Positions 18,031 through 56,701 of a stretch of DNA of 64,000 bases are shown piece by piece. This DNA comes from Amorphochlora amoebiformis (taxonomy: Eukaryota; Cercozoa; Chlorarachniophyceae): positions 1 to 64,000 of the forward strand of contig BAAHQB010000008.1 of the NCBI GenBank assembly GCA_054601695.1, in the 5' to 3' direction. Below the pieces are notes generated by a model. The model was not told the DNA's origin, searched no databases, and saw only the letters and a list, made by a program, of their open reading frames with translations. Both the position numbers and the translations under genes were made by a program. The first letter of the stretch is position 1. Each line of letters begins with the position of its first letter.

Positions 18031-18086
18031 TAACATTTCATGATTCGATCACCACCTCATGCGCAATGATGCGATCTAGAATCTAG
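17594..18086 (+). CDS. 3' end of a possible C2-domain protein gene (partial)
   Basis: Four open segments join with matching phases and GT-AG borders: 17594-17727, 17834-17891, 17922-17969 and 18030-18086, the last ending in TAG. The second and third exons together read [17 protein letters not shown] and then [13 protein letters not shown]. This resembles the first strands of a C2 domain, in which a hydrophobic strand and NLP-x-x-D are followed by an S-D-P-Y type loop. The first segment is hydrophilic, with [16 protein letters not shown] at its start. The intron between exons two and three is only 30 bases. The 5' exons were not found, so the gene is partial as read here. The C2 call is tentative, and the last exon rests on phase alone. 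Confidence 0.35.
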
Positions 18087-19420
18087 ATGATGATGCGTGT
18101 GCAGCATAATCTAGATAATTATATGCCATTATGGGCCAAACGATTATCATGCGCAATGATCTACGTTCTAGATGATATGCCCGCATCATTAATTATGGCC
18201 AATATTGAACTTCGTATTTGAAAGTTTACATGCATGCATGCATGGTGGCTCATACTAGTCATAGTCACGCACGCATGCCGCATGCGTATACGTATAAGAT
18301 GCCATAGATGCGTTCATCTCTGCACATACATACAAGAATTGTCGTGCTCATTGTTTTAGTTGTGTTCCTTGCATGCATATACACATCATGGTATGAAGTT
18401 GTATCTAGTTTATGATAGTAACGATAGTATATGTATATGTTGAGTGTGTGATGCAATTTATTGCATATACATGTACGCATATGTATACACATACGTACCT
18501 ACTAGACCATCACGTGAATGTTAAAGGTATACGTACGTATCGTTGGTTCATGTTGAAATTCTGAAGTTGCGCACTGACCGTATATGTATACGTACGTGTG
18601 TGTATACGTACTGTTACGTACGCATCTACTATGTGCCCTGTGCAGCCCTATGTGCACTGTGCATCTTGCGTAATTATAAATCAAACCCCGGATGTTTCAT
18701 CTGAATCATTATCTAGATAGATCTAGGTAATTTAATTTGCTTATAATACTGGCGGCCGCGTTGGTCGTACAATTATAATCAATGAGTCGTGAGTCTCGTG
18801 CTGTCTAATGTTTCGAATATTCAAGAGTTAATAATAATTCTCATTGATACTTGAAGGGTAGAACAGAGAATATATCCAGCATATTGAGCAATTAATTAAA
18901 TGCATAATTTATCAATGAAGTTGTAAATCTTCGTTCGAATGGAACAGAGATGATAATTATCATAACTCTGAATCCTATTACCGTAGTTCTAGTGACTAGA
19001 GTGAACTCATGCTTCAATGAACTTGTGACTCAATAGTCATAGTATACAATACTTACACGAGGTACTAGCTAGACTAGTGTATGATACTGTGTATCTAGCT
19101 ATAAATCAACTTGAACTCAACAGGATAGTAAATACATGTCTAGCATGTACTAGTACATCTATCTACTACTGGTCTAGCTGGTGACTCATGCCTAAATACA
19201 TTCACTAAGATACATGTAACTAGATGTCCCATACATCATGACATGTCACATCATGACTCACATGTACCATACATCATCTACATACATCACGCCGACTACC
19301 ACATGACATGTATGTGATGCTACGATTAATACTAGTAATACTGTATCGCTCCGCGTCGTATGAGCATCAGCTTTACCTTATTCACAATAACGCATCGCTC
19401 ACTGCTATGCTATACGCTTA
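18087..19420. other. Unique AT-rich intergenic spacer
   Basis: Non-repetitive sequence rich in short palindromic words (CTAG, GATC, ACGT, CATG). No supported exons. This is the region between convergent genes. A TA block follows at about 19420-19655. Confidence 0.6.
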
Positions 19421-19421
19421 C

Positions 19422-19466
<45 letters not shown>

Positions 19467-19506
19467 GTATATATATATTTATATATATATATATAGATTA
19501 TATCTA

Positions 19507-19547
<41 letters not shown>

Positions 19548-19568
19548 CATATGTGATACAGATATAAA

Positions 19569-19645
<77 letters not shown>

Positions 19646-19821
19646 TTGTGTGTGTGTATATATATTTAAAATGATAGGCATTGAGCATGCGAGTTGACGA
19701 ATTTTAATTGCAATAGTTACATCAGGCCCGGAAAGGTTAGAGCCTCGGGATAATGACTAGTAGATATGCAATAATCTGACAATGGCTATTAATGAGAAAT
19801 TACTAAGGCAACACTTTTAAG

Positions 19822-20010
19822 CTATAGCGCGTAGAGTGAGTCTTGAACAGCATCAGAGTCCCTAGGTATTGAATCGTCCAGGTCGTCTGAGTCCTCAGCT
19901 ATTGAGTCGTCCAGGTCGCCCGAGTCCCTAGGTATTGAATCGTCCAGGTCGTCGTCATCATCATCCTCTAGACTCTCGACCTTGACAACGTCATTACTTC
20001 TCCCAACCTT
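19822..20010 (-). other. Acidic repeat open frame, possible exon
   Basis: After a possible acceptor (ATTAAG at about 20010) the minus strand reads VGRSNDVVKVESLE, then a run of Asp, then three copies of a DLDDSIPRDS-like unit, ending at a stop at 19822. The 45-bp unit is duplicated at DNA level too. The frame preference for Asp and Ser resembles the acidic repeats in the two neighbouring minus-strand genes, but no partner exon could be joined by phase. It may be a last exon or just a repeat. Confidence 0.25.
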
Positions 20011-20061
20011 AATGCATGTATACATACGTATTACAAGGATATGTGCTAGAAATGTAGATAT

Positions 20062-20128
<67 letters not shown>

Positions 20129-20337
20129 CATATATAATATATATATATATATATAACATATATATATATATGTGTGTGTGTGTGTAAATATTATATAGTA
20201 TATAATAGTACGTGCATGCATGCATAGTTATAACGATGCACATCATGCGCACGCATGTATACATGTACGCATGTATGTGATATTTGTACACGTACGCGAG
20301 CATGCACGTCAGATAAGCGCACACATGCATGCAAGCA

Positions 20338-20388
<51 letters not shown>

Positions 20389-20404
20389 CATGTAGTTGTA
20401 CATT

Positions 20405-21036
20405 CAGTGCACATGATTAGTCTATTTACTAGAAACCTCGCTCGCTATTGAGAGGGTAATACATTAACCAACTGTACATGATTAACATACTTACTTCAAA
20501 CCTCGCTCGCTATTCAGAAGCTAGCTAGTACATTTAGTGCACATGATTACTCTACTTACTTCAAACCTCGATCGCTATTCCGACGATAATACATGCATTA
20601 GCTGTACATGATTACTCTATTTACTTCATACCTCGATCGCTACAATACATGCATTAACTGTACATGATTACTCTATTTACTTCAAACCTCGATAGCTATA
20701 ATACATGCATTAACTGTACATGATTAGGCTATTTACTTCATACCTCGAACGCTATAATACATAATGCATTAACTGTAAATGATTACTCTATTTACTTCAA
20801 ACCTCGATCGCTATAGTACATTAACTGTACATGCATAATTAGTCTATTTAGTTCAAACCTCGATCGCTATAATACATGCATTAACTGTACATGATTGGTC
20901 TATTAGGGTTAGTTCAAACCTCGATAGCTATAATACATGCATTAAGTGTACATGATTGGTCTATTAGGGTTAGTTCAAACCTCGATCGCTATAATAACAT
21001 GCATTAAGTGTACATGATTGGTCTATTAGGGTTAGT
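20405..21036. repeat. ~56-bp tandem repeat derived from a gene 3' end
   Basis: About 11 copies with TTCAAACCTCGATCGCTAT, TACATGCATTAACTGTACAT and GATTACTCTATTTACTTC. Each unit contains TCAAACCTCGATCGC, which is the reverse complement of the last codons and the stop of the JmjC gene at 21037. The copies nearest the gene (20900-21060) are the most alike and carry a TATTAGGGTTAG variant. Confidence 0.85.
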
Positions 21037-27856
<6,820 letters not shown>

Positions 27857-28392
27857 TAACGTAGCACCCCAACCACGATTGCACGACCCGATTATCCAAC
27901 CTATCCCCATCGTTCCCACCCGCCACACACGAACATCGCAGCCCATCGGGATTGCCTGCGATAGTCTACAAACACGATAATTCGCCCAAAAAACCTCCAA
28001 CGACACGTGGCACGTAATACCAATCAGATCACACCCGCCACGTGAAGGCGTAAACTCGCTTGAATCCCCCATCGTGATGACTACTACGTGGATATGAATA
28101 AAATTACGACATTACAACATGACAACGTTCACGACAACTTGAAACATGTACGTCACAACTACTACCTGTATTAGTATAGCACAACTGCTACATACTACCT
28201 AGACTCCTAGACTATTACTATGACAATTTAGTACACTGGTACATGTCTACATAATCACAGTATCCATATATAATATACATTATACGTAATAATACTGCAA
28301 TATATTGTAATATTATAAAATTCATTCCAATTTGTACAGTGAAATTATGCAATGATTGTATATATATGTATATAATATATATAATATAAATA

Positions 28393-28440
<48 letters not shown>

Positions 28441-28504
28441 TTGTGTGTTTATACGTGTGTGCGTGTGTGTGTTTGTGTGTGTGTGTGTGCAATATTGTAC
28501 ACGC

Positions 28505-28545
<41 letters not shown>

Positions 28546-28759
28546 TATGATATGTATATCTAGGTATATATATATGTGATGTACACTAGATGTTACCTGT
28601 TGGTTCCAGAAAGGAAAAGGAAATTCCAAAGAAATTTGTAGAAACTACTAGAATGTTCTAGAAACAACTAGAAGTAGAATATCGAGAATGAATACTACTT
28701 ATGAATTGAACTCACAGAATTCATCAAGGCACTGACAAGAAGTTAAACGGAGTGAACAT

Positions 28760-28801
<42 letters not shown>

Positions 28802-28821
28802 AATATATATATATATATATT

Positions 28822-28897
<76 letters not shown>

Positions 28898-29951
28898 ATA
28901 TATATATAATATATATATATGTTATTATTATTTTTACTAATTAATATTGTATTTGTATCATTATGAAATAGTATATGATTTTACAATATTATAAAACATC
29001 ATACAATGTCTAGAATGTATGCATCGTCTCATCTGGTTTTATCGTTCGTACAGCGCTTGGAGGCTGACAATTGGTAATAAGAGAATCTGGTTGGAGACTC
29101 ATGGGAAAGGGAGAGATGCTAGAATGCTGGAGAGGCGTCAAGCTGGAGAGGGGCGAAGCAGGAATGAGGTTGGGAGCATCTAAACTAAGTTTGTCATGTA
29201 TATCATAATTTGAAATTACGAATGGTGACAACTTTTGGCGGTGTGACGGACCAGTCGTCTACGTCTAATGTACTTGACTTTTAAGACCTTAATCATGACT
29301 TACGCATGACTTATGAGTCACGACATATGAACCAATGAATAATCAGGACCATGAGTCATGACATCGCTACATTTCCATTGTCCTTGACTTTTAAGCCCTT
29401 AATAATCATGAGTCATGAATCGTTTGCGGCGTGGGGTGGACGTGTCGTGACCCCATGATAAAGGTCTTAAAGTCAATCATGACATCTTTTGATGGTACCA
29501 GGTGTCATGAGATGTATTGGACTATAAGAAGATAGGCAGAATTGGTATTTGTTTTGTTCATAAACGCTGGCAACAAGAAGAGGAAAATATATGAAAGGGC
29601 TTTAACTATGGGGAATCTGCCGAATCTGATAAGATATTGAACTATCATGGTTAGTCGACTTTAGATTTTGTGTTTGTCAACAATAATCACAGATATGTAA
29701 CGAAAATGGGAAGCTGAGATCGAAATCTGATGTTTCTCTGGTGTTTCCACCTAAATTCGAACTCACTCCCTTATACAATTTCGGAGTTAAGTTAAGGAAA
29801 TTAATTCAACCGTTTCGCTTTTGGCAATCCGATCGACTCTTCACCGTGATTACGACAAAGACCCACAAGTAGCTTTTTAGACCGACCTGACTCAAACGCT
29901 TTCCAAGGCTCGTGAGTGGCTAGCTGTCTTCTTCCCAACTACCGCCCAAGC
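27857..29951. other. Spacer between divergent genes
   Basis: About 2.1 kb between the start of the minus-strand JmjC gene and the start of the plus-strand CW/ARID gene, so both promoters should be here. It contains TA/TG blocks at 28360-28580 and 28760-28920. A Ser/Pro-rich minus-strand open frame at 29010-29231 has no splice partner. Unique sequence at 29240-29480 repeats TGACTTTTAAG-CCTTAAT and ATGAGTCATGA words. Confidence 0.5.
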
Positions 29952-33818
<3,867 letters not shown>

Positions 33819-34015
33819 AAACAAGCCAGTATGCTTTGTCCTCTCTGTTAAGTCTAGAACACAACAGATCTCCTAACATTTATCACAAAAACTGGCCCCC
33901 TCCCCCCCGTCCATTCATGCATTTCTACTATACAACATACATCTTTTTCCTTCAAAACTCTAACCCTAAACCTTTTCTTTTACGTGCGTGTGCATATATG
34001 CGTATTGTTGTTACA

Positions 34016-34093
<78 letters not shown>

Positions 34094-34142
34094 TGTGTGT
34101 GTGTGTAAGCATATATCAATAATATATATTTTACACAGATGT

Positions 34143-34174
<32 letters not shown>

Positions 34175-34518
34175 ATGTGTTTGTGTATGCAGTGTTGTGT
34201 TTTTCTCCAGTAGGGAGGTCTCCTTTCGTAGTTCGATTTGTGTTCAATCCTCCCTCATTGCTTTTTTCTTTTTTTAACACACGGTTTTTTCAGTACGTTA
34301 ACCAAGAAATTTTATAGTCGAGAATGATATTTCATTCGGAATCTAGGGAACTTAAAACTAGACCCATTCATTTCTACAGAACATTGAGGGCATTCACTAT
34401 TCAAAACTTGTGTGCGCATTCAAGCAAAATCTATAATTCATGTATGCGACTATAATACTTAAAATTAGTTATAATATATGTTAATATATACAGATGTGCA
34501 TATATACATTTATATACA

Positions 34519-34565
<47 letters not shown>

Positions 34566-35042
34566 CGTATATATATATATACATATATATCTAAGTTTAA
34601 AAAAGTACCAATGAATGTGCAGAGTGGATCCTCCGAAGTAAAGACAGAGTCAGGTTGGAAATGACTCTCTTTAAATTCGACTATACCACTGCCTAGCTAT
34701 AGGCTACTAGAATATAGTATCATGAGGCTCGAGCTCTAGCGAGCTATATAATAAATAGGCTCTAGAAGCTATCTAAGCTGTAGCTGTGTTTAGTTGGATT
34801 CGAAGCTAGGTAATCTGGGTCCCACAGCAGTAAGTAATAAGTATGATCTGTATGATCTCTAGAATCTAGCTACTAGCTAGAGCTAGTCTAGCCGCTCGAG
34901 CTTGCGTCAAACTCACCAATGTCTAGATCACAATTAATTAAGTTGTCGCAACAATTGTCTTAATTGAGTTGCGAAGTCGTTACAATGATTAAGACAGATT
35001 AACAACACTCGATCACGTTTGATTCATTCTAGAAGGTTTGCC

Positions 35043-35139
<97 letters not shown>

Positions 35140-35142
35140 ACT

Positions 35143-35200
<58 letters not shown>

Positions 35201-35282
35201 TTTAATTAGTATTATTTACAAGTAAGTATCATACAAATTCCATATATTTAATGTGTATTTGTATGCTTTACTATAGATTTAA

Positions 35283-35328
<46 letters not shown>

Positions 35329-35359
35329 CCCTGCATTCAACATATAGACACACACACAC

Positions 35360-35399
<40 letters not shown>

Positions 35400-36278
35400 G
35401 GCAAGATTGTAATTTGTTAATGAGAGCATCTAGGTGCTTGGAGAAAACAGCTTCTAGCTCACAACAACAAAACAGCTTCTAGCTCACAACAACAAAACAG
35501 CTTCTAGCTCACAACAACAAAACAGCTTCTAGCTCACAACAAAACAACTTCTAGCTCACAACAAACTAGGTTCCAGGCCTTGAGCAAGATATGAGCTTCT
35601 AGCTAACAAGAACCTAGAGAACCCAGGTTCTAGCCAACAGGAAAATAGGATCTAGCCACATTCCAGCTAACAACGAATTAGCTTCTACACTAACAGAATC
35701 ACGACCCATGTGACGGCCCAGTCGACGTGGTGAAACCTGTCACGATATTACGGCATTCCGATTGATGATTTCGGATGGCCTTAGGTCAAATTGCTAGATT
35801 CTCTGTCGAAGTGCTTCTTTCGTCAAAACTCGGGTCATAGCGTCTTCAGATCGACAAAGCGCAATTCTTTTTTCTTTTTCTTAATGAAAAAAAAAAAAAC
35901 GGGTGTAAGATCGATGGGGGTAACACTGTTCGCCAAACCATTACCCACAAGAAGCAAATAGTTTCGGAAAACGTGATGTCAAGCTATGTTTACCATTTGG
36001 CCTCAACCCACTCTGCATTACTCTCAACTCATTCCAAAAATCCTTTCATTTCGAACCTTTTTTGGGCGGTACAGGCTGTTTCAGGCAGGATTCGAGTTGT
36101 ATGGCATGTAATGATCAATGGCGCATGAATGCCTGATGTGAACGAATTATGTATGTCATGTCAACAATGTGTGGCAAGGCATGCAATGCATGTGTGTGCA
36201 CCAACACCCACCAAAAACGACCAAAACCTACTCACAACTACCTGCTACACCCTAACCATTTATAAATATAAATTATTT

Positions 36279-36339
<61 letters not shown>

Positions 36340-36770
36340 ATATATATATGTATACATTGACAGATCGAATATTTGATTGGGGAGCACACGAAACATGTGA
36401 GGCAGCCATTATGAAATGTTAAATATTAAAAATGAAACAATAACATACCATACCATATGTTAGGAACACTACCAACATACGCCAACATGTCATTCGACCA
36501 CTAACAACACATACCACATGAAAACATACACCACATGCCATTCGACCACTAACAACATACACCAACATGTCATTCGACCACTAACAACACACACCACATG
36601 ACATTCGACCACTAACAACATACACCACATGTTATTCGACCACTCACAACATACACCAACATGTCATTCGACCACTAATAACTTACACCACATGCCATTC
36701 GACCACTAACAAACATACACCAACATGCCATTCGACCACTAATAACGTAAAGCACATGTAATTCGACCGC
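33819..36770. other. Intergenic region with repeats, no supported gene
   Basis: TA/TG blocks occupy 34018-34170, 34500-34590, 35045-35190 and 35285-35400. A 25-bp repeat (ACAGCTTCTAGCTCACAAC plus AACAAA, five copies) lies at 35440-35570. Unique sequence at 35700-36240 shows no open exon I can support. A 33-35-bp repeat (CATTCGACCACTAACAACAT plus ACACCAACATG), about nine copies, fills 36480-36765. Confidence 0.6.
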
Positions 36771-36774
36771 TAAG

Positions 36775-36928
36775 CAACAACATAGCTGACAGTACTGCAA
36801 AAAGGATTGAGGCACAAACCCTTGCGAACTCGAGCCCCTTGTTTCGGACACGTGTCCTGTATGCAGTACTCGTCCTGCTGCCCGTCATGATCATCTCTTT
36901 TGTACTCGCTGACTGTCACTTCGAAGAG
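36775..36928 (+). CDS. Candidate membrane-anchor or signal exon
   Basis: An open segment with acceptor CTAAG and donor GAG|GTCCTA ends in phase 0. It encodes a polar stretch and then a hydrophobic run (VLYAVLVLLPVMIISFVLAD) followed by CHFEE, which looks like a signal anchor or signal peptide with a cleavage site after the Ala. It is on the same strand as the sialate O-acetylesterase gene, whose family members start with a signal peptide. The exons between it and 40042 were not identified and no ATG suited to a first exon is visible upstream in frame, so the link is a guess. Confidence 0.3.
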
Positions 36929-37640
36929 GTCCTAAATACCCCCACTCGCAAATCCATGTTTAAGCCTAATCCCCTCAACCTTCCTCATCCTCGACTCAGA
37001 CAATAAAATCCAACCTAATCCTAACCGACTCAGACAATAATATCCAACCTAACCCTAACCCCTCAAACTCTCGACTCGGACAACATCAGACCTTCTAAGC
37101 CTAACCAACCCCCTGAGCCTCGACTCAGACAGAATCCAACCTAAGTCTAACCCTCAACCTCCTGAGCCTTGACTCAGACAATTCCCGACCTAAGCCTGAT
37201 CCCTCAACCCCCTGAGCCCGCCTGACCTCTACCAACTTGCCCTAACCCCAACCCTAACACATCTGAGCCCCAAGTCAAAGGGTTTGTTCTTGTGCAGTTG
37301 TTCGGCCGGCTACTGTCGTTGAGTCTTAGTGTAGTTGGGATGATGTTGAGTCTTAGTGTAGTTGGGATGATGTTGAGTCTTAGAGTAGTTGGGATGATGT
37401 TTGAGTCGAAGTCTTAAGTGTAGTTAGGGTGATGTTGGGTCTTAGTGTGGTTGGTGTATGTTGAGTCGTAGTGTAGTTGGTGTATGTTGTTGAGTCTAAG
37501 TGTAGTTGGGATGATGCTGAGTCGGATTCTTAGTGTAGTGAGGATGATGTTGTTGAAGTCTTAAGTGTAGTTATGATGATGTTGAGTCTTAGTGTAGTTG
37601 GGATGATGTTGAGTCTTAGTGTAGTCGGGATGATGCTGAG
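36929..37640. repeat. Two repeat arrays
   Basis: At 36960-37260 degenerate ~58-bp units carry CCTAACCCCTCAA-like words and CTCGACTCAGACAAT. At 37310-37640 a 27-bp unit, GTTGAGTCTTAGTGTAGTTG plus GGATGAT, repeats about 11 times. A TA block follows from about 37738 to 38120. Confidence 0.8.
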
Positions 37641-37738
37641 TCTCTAACTAACTGCAGTGCGGCACGAGTGAGTTGATAAGTCACCATCTACCGATTCCAA
37701 AACTCGCTAAGGGTTTCATATTACACACATATATATAC

Positions 37739-37783
<45 letters not shown>

Positions 37784-37823
37784 GTGTTTATGTATACATT
37801 ATATATAAATGTAATTATTTATC

Positions 37824-37897
<74 letters not shown>

Positions 37898-37900
37898 TAT

Positions 37901-37989
<89 letters not shown>

Positions 37990-38066
37990 GTATGTATATG
38001 TGTGTTTGTATACATGTGTATCTGTACATAAATAATGCATATATATTATGTAAATATATATATATG

Positions 38067-38111
<45 letters not shown>

Positions 38112-38404
38112 GTATATATGTATATGTACATACAATATATATATAGAGAGAGAGAGAAAGAGAGAAAGAGAGAAAGTACAGTTGAGGTAAAATACGGGTT
38201 GAGAACGTATATTGTATCTGTCACATGTCACAGACACGTGTGTTCTGTGTCCGTCCCCCTCCCCCCCCCTTTCTCCCTCCAAAGACAAGAGGAGTGGGAA
38301 GTCTTTCCCCCCAAGTAAGTCTCAAGAGAAGCGTGGAAGCGGCATCGAGAACCACCCCAAGAGAGACTCTGGGATAGAGGGGAACAAAGAGGCCACTGTT
38401 TGGG

Positions 38405-39030
38405 GAACAGAGGGAGGGGGAGAGGAGGAGGAGGAGGAGAAGGGGAAGGAGGAGAAGGGGAGGGAGGAGAAGGAGAAGGAGGAGAAGAGGAAGGAGGAGA
38501 AGGGGAAGGAGGAGAAGGGGAAGGAGGAGAAGGGGAAGGAGAAGAAGCGGAAGGAGGAGAAGAGGAAGGAGGAGAAGGGGAAGGAGGAGAAGGGGAAGCA
38601 GAAGGAGGAGGAGGCGGAGGAGAAGGGGAGGAAGGAGAAGGGGAAGGAGGAGAAGAGGAAGGAGGAGAAGGGGAAGGAGAAGGGGAAGGAGGAGAAGAGG
38701 AAGGAGGAGAAGAGGAAGGAGGAGAAGGGGAAGCAGAAGGAGGAGGAGGCGGAGGAGAAGGGGAAGAAGGAGAAGGGGAAGGAGGAGAAGAGGAAGGAGG
38801 AGAAGGGGAAGGAGGAGAAGAGGAAGGAGGAGAAGGGGAAGGAGAAGAAGCGGAAGGAGGAGAAGAGGAAGGAGGAGAAGGGGAAGGAGGAGAAGGGGAA
38901 GCAGAAGGAGGAGGAGGCGGAGGAGAAGGGGAAGAAGGAGAAGGGGAAGGAGGAGAAGGGGAAGGAGGGGAAGGGGAAGGAGGAGAAGAGGAAGGAGGAG
39001 AAGGGGAAGCAGAAGGAGGAGGATGAGAAG
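38405..39030. repeat. Purine-only minisatellite (GGAGAAGGGGAA)n
   Basis: Over 600 bases with almost no pyrimidine on the plus strand. Basic units are GGAGAAGGGGAAGGA and GGAGAAGAGGAAGGA; a higher-order block with GGAGGAGGCGGAGGAGAAGG repeats three times. All three plus frames are open (Lys/Glu, Gly/Glu, Arg/Glu). The upstream codons at about 38385 read EATVWG, so the tract might be inside an exon, but no matching splice sites prove it. Confidence 0.9.
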
Positions 39031-39164
39031 GGGAGGGGTAGGCTGCGGATGGGCAAGTGGTTCGGCGACGGGATGGTGTTACAGTCAAGGACTCGAGACG
39101 GAAAGGGAGCTGGTAGGAGTTCTCAACGGAGATTAGACGGGAGAGGGCGTACTGTGCGTGTGTG

Positions 39165-39480
39165 TGTGTGTGTGTGTGTAACCATGTTTCTGATCCATCT
39201 TGTGTGTAACCATGTTTCTAATTCATCTTGTGTGTAACCATGTTTCTAATGCATCTTGTGTGCAACCATGTTTCCCAATGCATCTTGGTTGTCATGAATG
39301 TGTGAAGGCATCGAGATTATCGAGATTATCAAGATTATCGAGATTATCAAGATTACCGAGATTATCGAGATTATCAAGATTATCGAGATTATGGAGATTA
39401 TAGAGATTATCAAGAATATCGATATTATCAAGATTATCGAGATTATCAAGATTATCGAGATTATGGAGATTGCGAGGCGT
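39165..39480. repeat. 30-bp and 9-bp repeats
   Basis: TGTGTAACCATGTTTCTAAT plus GCATCTTG repeats four times at 39170-39290. GAGATTATC/AAGATTATC nonamers alternate at 39310-39475. Confidence 0.85.
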
Positions 39481-39751
39481 TGGTTTTGAGATTCGTGCAC
39501 AAACACACACACACACACGAGCGAAGGTGAAAACGCGCACAAGTTGAGTTGATACGTTAATGATTTCATGCGCTTGGTTTAGCTTTATATGGATTGGAGG
39601 CACTCGGAAGCTTGGTTACGGTTACGGTTGAGTCGTATAATCTTCGGTCTCAACCTACATCGAAGTATCGAATATATCCGAATGAAAATGGTAATCATAT
39701 CAAATATACCCGAATCAAAATGGTAATCACTACATTTGTGTTAGAAATATA

Positions 39752-39824
<73 letters not shown>

Positions 39825-39861
39825 TTATTTATTTATATATATGTATATATATATATCATAT

Positions 39862-39892
<31 letters not shown>

Positions 39893-40041
39893 TACATATA
39901 TATATATATGCAAGTGTCGTGGCGTTATTGATTGTTGATTTTTTGGTAGACAATCATGCTACATGTATGGACAAATGAATGGATATATGCACTAGGAGAA
40001 TGCTATATGTATGGACAGATGAATGGATATATGAATGTTAG

Positions 40042-52525
<12,484 letters not shown>

Positions 52526-52551
<26 letters not shown>

Positions 52552-52735
52552 TAGGACCCTGCTACCTACAGACCTGTCTCACCTATAATAGGACCCTGCT
52601 ACCTCTATCAAATGTCAGCTAGATTGGCCTAGCTAGACCTACAAGCATCTATGACCAGTTTTAAGGAGACCATGTCAGCTAGATTGGCCTAGCTAGAGCT
52701 GCAAGCATCTATGACCAGTTTTAAGGAGACAATTT
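52526..52735. repeat. Repeats at the esterase 3' end
   Basis: The last coding bases and stop (CCCACCTATAATAGGACCCT) are repeated once downstream at about 52580. Two copies of a 57-bp unit, TGTCAGCTAGATTGGCCTAG plus CATCTATGACCAGTTTTAAG, follow at 52613 and 52673. Confidence 0.85.
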
Positions 52736-53754
<1,019 letters not shown>

Positions 53755-54264
53755 TTAACGTAAAAATGCAGTGAGTCCGATTCTAAATGCATCTATAGGT
53801 TAAAAACAGCGCAGTAGTACACTCCCTACGTACACATACCCGGAGGCGGAGCGAGAAGCGGGGGCGGTTGCGAGTTGTCTAGGTTCTCACGGATTCTACT
53901 GCTTCTAGCTTCCTTGTGCTCTGTCTCGGGAAGTTGTAGGACAATGGGCTCTGTTGGGTCTAGCTCTGGGTCTAGCTGTGGGTCCAGCTCTGGGTCGTGT
54001 TGAGCTCTGGGGTCAAAGTGTTCCAAGTCGGAGTCTTTGACACAATCCAGCTCTACGTTTTTGAAGTCTGGGTCTAAGATCTCTTTGTCATCACATTCCG
54101 CGCCATCCACAGTAGTACCATCTTTAGAATCACCAACATACAAACAGTATTCATACGTATAGTATTGTACAAATGTAATGTATAATTGTGTACATGCAAA
54201 TATTTAGTATCATACAAACATGCATGAAAATGTGTATTTCATACTATTTTTATGTACATGTATG

Positions 54265-54297
<33 letters not shown>

Positions 54298-54408
54298 GTA
54301 TATGTATATATATATTTATATATATGTATATTAGATTTGTTTTATATTTGTATATATAAATATACATATATATATATATATATATATACATACGTACATA
54401 CATATTTA

Positions 54409-54446
<38 letters not shown>

Positions 54447-54621
54447 GTATGTATATTTGTATATATGCATGCAAATTTATCCTTGCAAACGTACACATAT
54501 ACACATACGTACATACATAGTACATATACAAACGTACATACATGCATACATATTTTCATACATGAAACACATATACGTATACAATGCATATATGCATACA
54601 TGCATACATGCATACATACAT

Positions 54622-54718
<97 letters not shown>

Positions 54719-54721
54719 TGT

Positions 54722-54796
<75 letters not shown>

Positions 54797-54957
54797 CCTA
54801 ACCCTATTAAGTCAGCCTAACAGTAACCTATATGTGTGTGTATGTACCATACATATTGTATGTTGTTAAGTATGTCGTGTATGTAAGGTATACACCATTC
54901 ACTGACGTATTTTTCTCTTTTCGTGTTGAATTGCTGGATATTATATATGTATGTATG

Positions 54958-54997
<40 letters not shown>

Positions 54998-56107
54998 TAA
55001 ATATATGTACATACATATTGTGTGTGTGTAGATTGACATAAACAAATATACACGTGACGCATACGTGATATGCGATACGTAATACGTGAGACGTGAGACG
55101 TACATAACATACATACATACATCATATCGTACCTCAGATACATACTTGAGACACAAATACATAGGATACATATAGATGCAAACGTCGGATATATATACAT
55201 CACACACATATATGGGAAACACATGCTAGAACTGACACATATGCGAGACACATGCTAGAACTGACACATATGCGAGACACACATATGGGAAACATGCTAG
55301 ACACATATATGGGGAACACATGCAAGACATACATATGGAGACACGTGCAAGACATATATATATACATGGGAGACACGAGCAAGACACACACATGGGAGAC
55401 ACGTGCAAGACGTATACATGGGAGACACGTGCAAGACATATACATGGGAGACACGTGCAAGATAGACACATGGGAGACACGTGCAAGATACACACATGGG
55501 AGCCACATGCAAGACACACCTGGGAGACACGTGCAAGGCACAAATGGGAGACACGTGCAAGATACACACATGGGAGACACGTGCAAGACACACACATGGG
55601 AGACACGTGCAAGACACACACATGGGAGACACGTGCAAGACACACACATGGGAGACACGTGCAAAAAAAAACACACACACATGGGACACGCATGGGAGAC
55701 ACGTGCAAGACACACACATGGGGCACACATGGAAGACACGTGCAAGACATATACATGGGAGACACGTGCAAGACATATACATGGGAGACACGTGCAAGAC
55801 ACACACATGGAAGACACGTGCAAGAGACACACATGGGAGACACGTGCAAGAGAATGGGTTTCGTGTCTAATGTGAGGTTGATTTGATGTGACAAGTTGCA
55901 TACAAGGTATTGGTTATGTGATGAGTTAGTTCGGTATTTGCGTTTGTGGTTTGTTTTCGAAGTTTGTTTTGCTGTCTTTGGATGGGAAACCTGGTTTGTT
56001 TGAGGAGTCGGTTTTCCTCTCTAAGGATGCTAAACCGCAACCGCATCCTATCCATCTCCACACCCATCTACCAAACAAATGGAACTATATGTATTATATA
56101 TAAATAT

Positions 56108-56186
<79 letters not shown>

Positions 56187-56226
56187 TATTGTATATGTGT
56201 GTATTGCTATTGCTACAATTAGCGTC

Positions 56227-56257
<31 letters not shown>

Positions 56258-56291
56258 TCATATAGAAATATCTATATATATATATATATTA

Positions 56292-56324
<33 letters not shown>

Positions 56325-56366
56325 GCATATATATATATATATAATATATATGTGTGTGTATGTGTG

Positions 56367-56411
<45 letters not shown>

Positions 56412-56588
56412 GTATATACTGATATATTAAATATATATTATATACATTGTGTATGTATGTGTGTATGTATTATATATATTTGAGAATAGGAGTATGTACA
56501 TTATATGTATATACACAAATATATTTATAAAATGTTATAATTGAAATATTTATTTGTACACATATACATACACACACACACATATATA

Positions 56589-56626
<38 letters not shown>

Positions 56627-56665
56627 ATACATATGTTTTACAAAATACAACGTATACATTTCGAT

Positions 56666-56701
<36 letters not shown>

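Noticed and set aside
55200-55901. Six ORFs of 130-230 codons over the ACATGGGAGACACGTG repeat
   Set aside because: The 24-bp unit keeps several frames open at once. The flanking coiled-coil exons join across it by phase.
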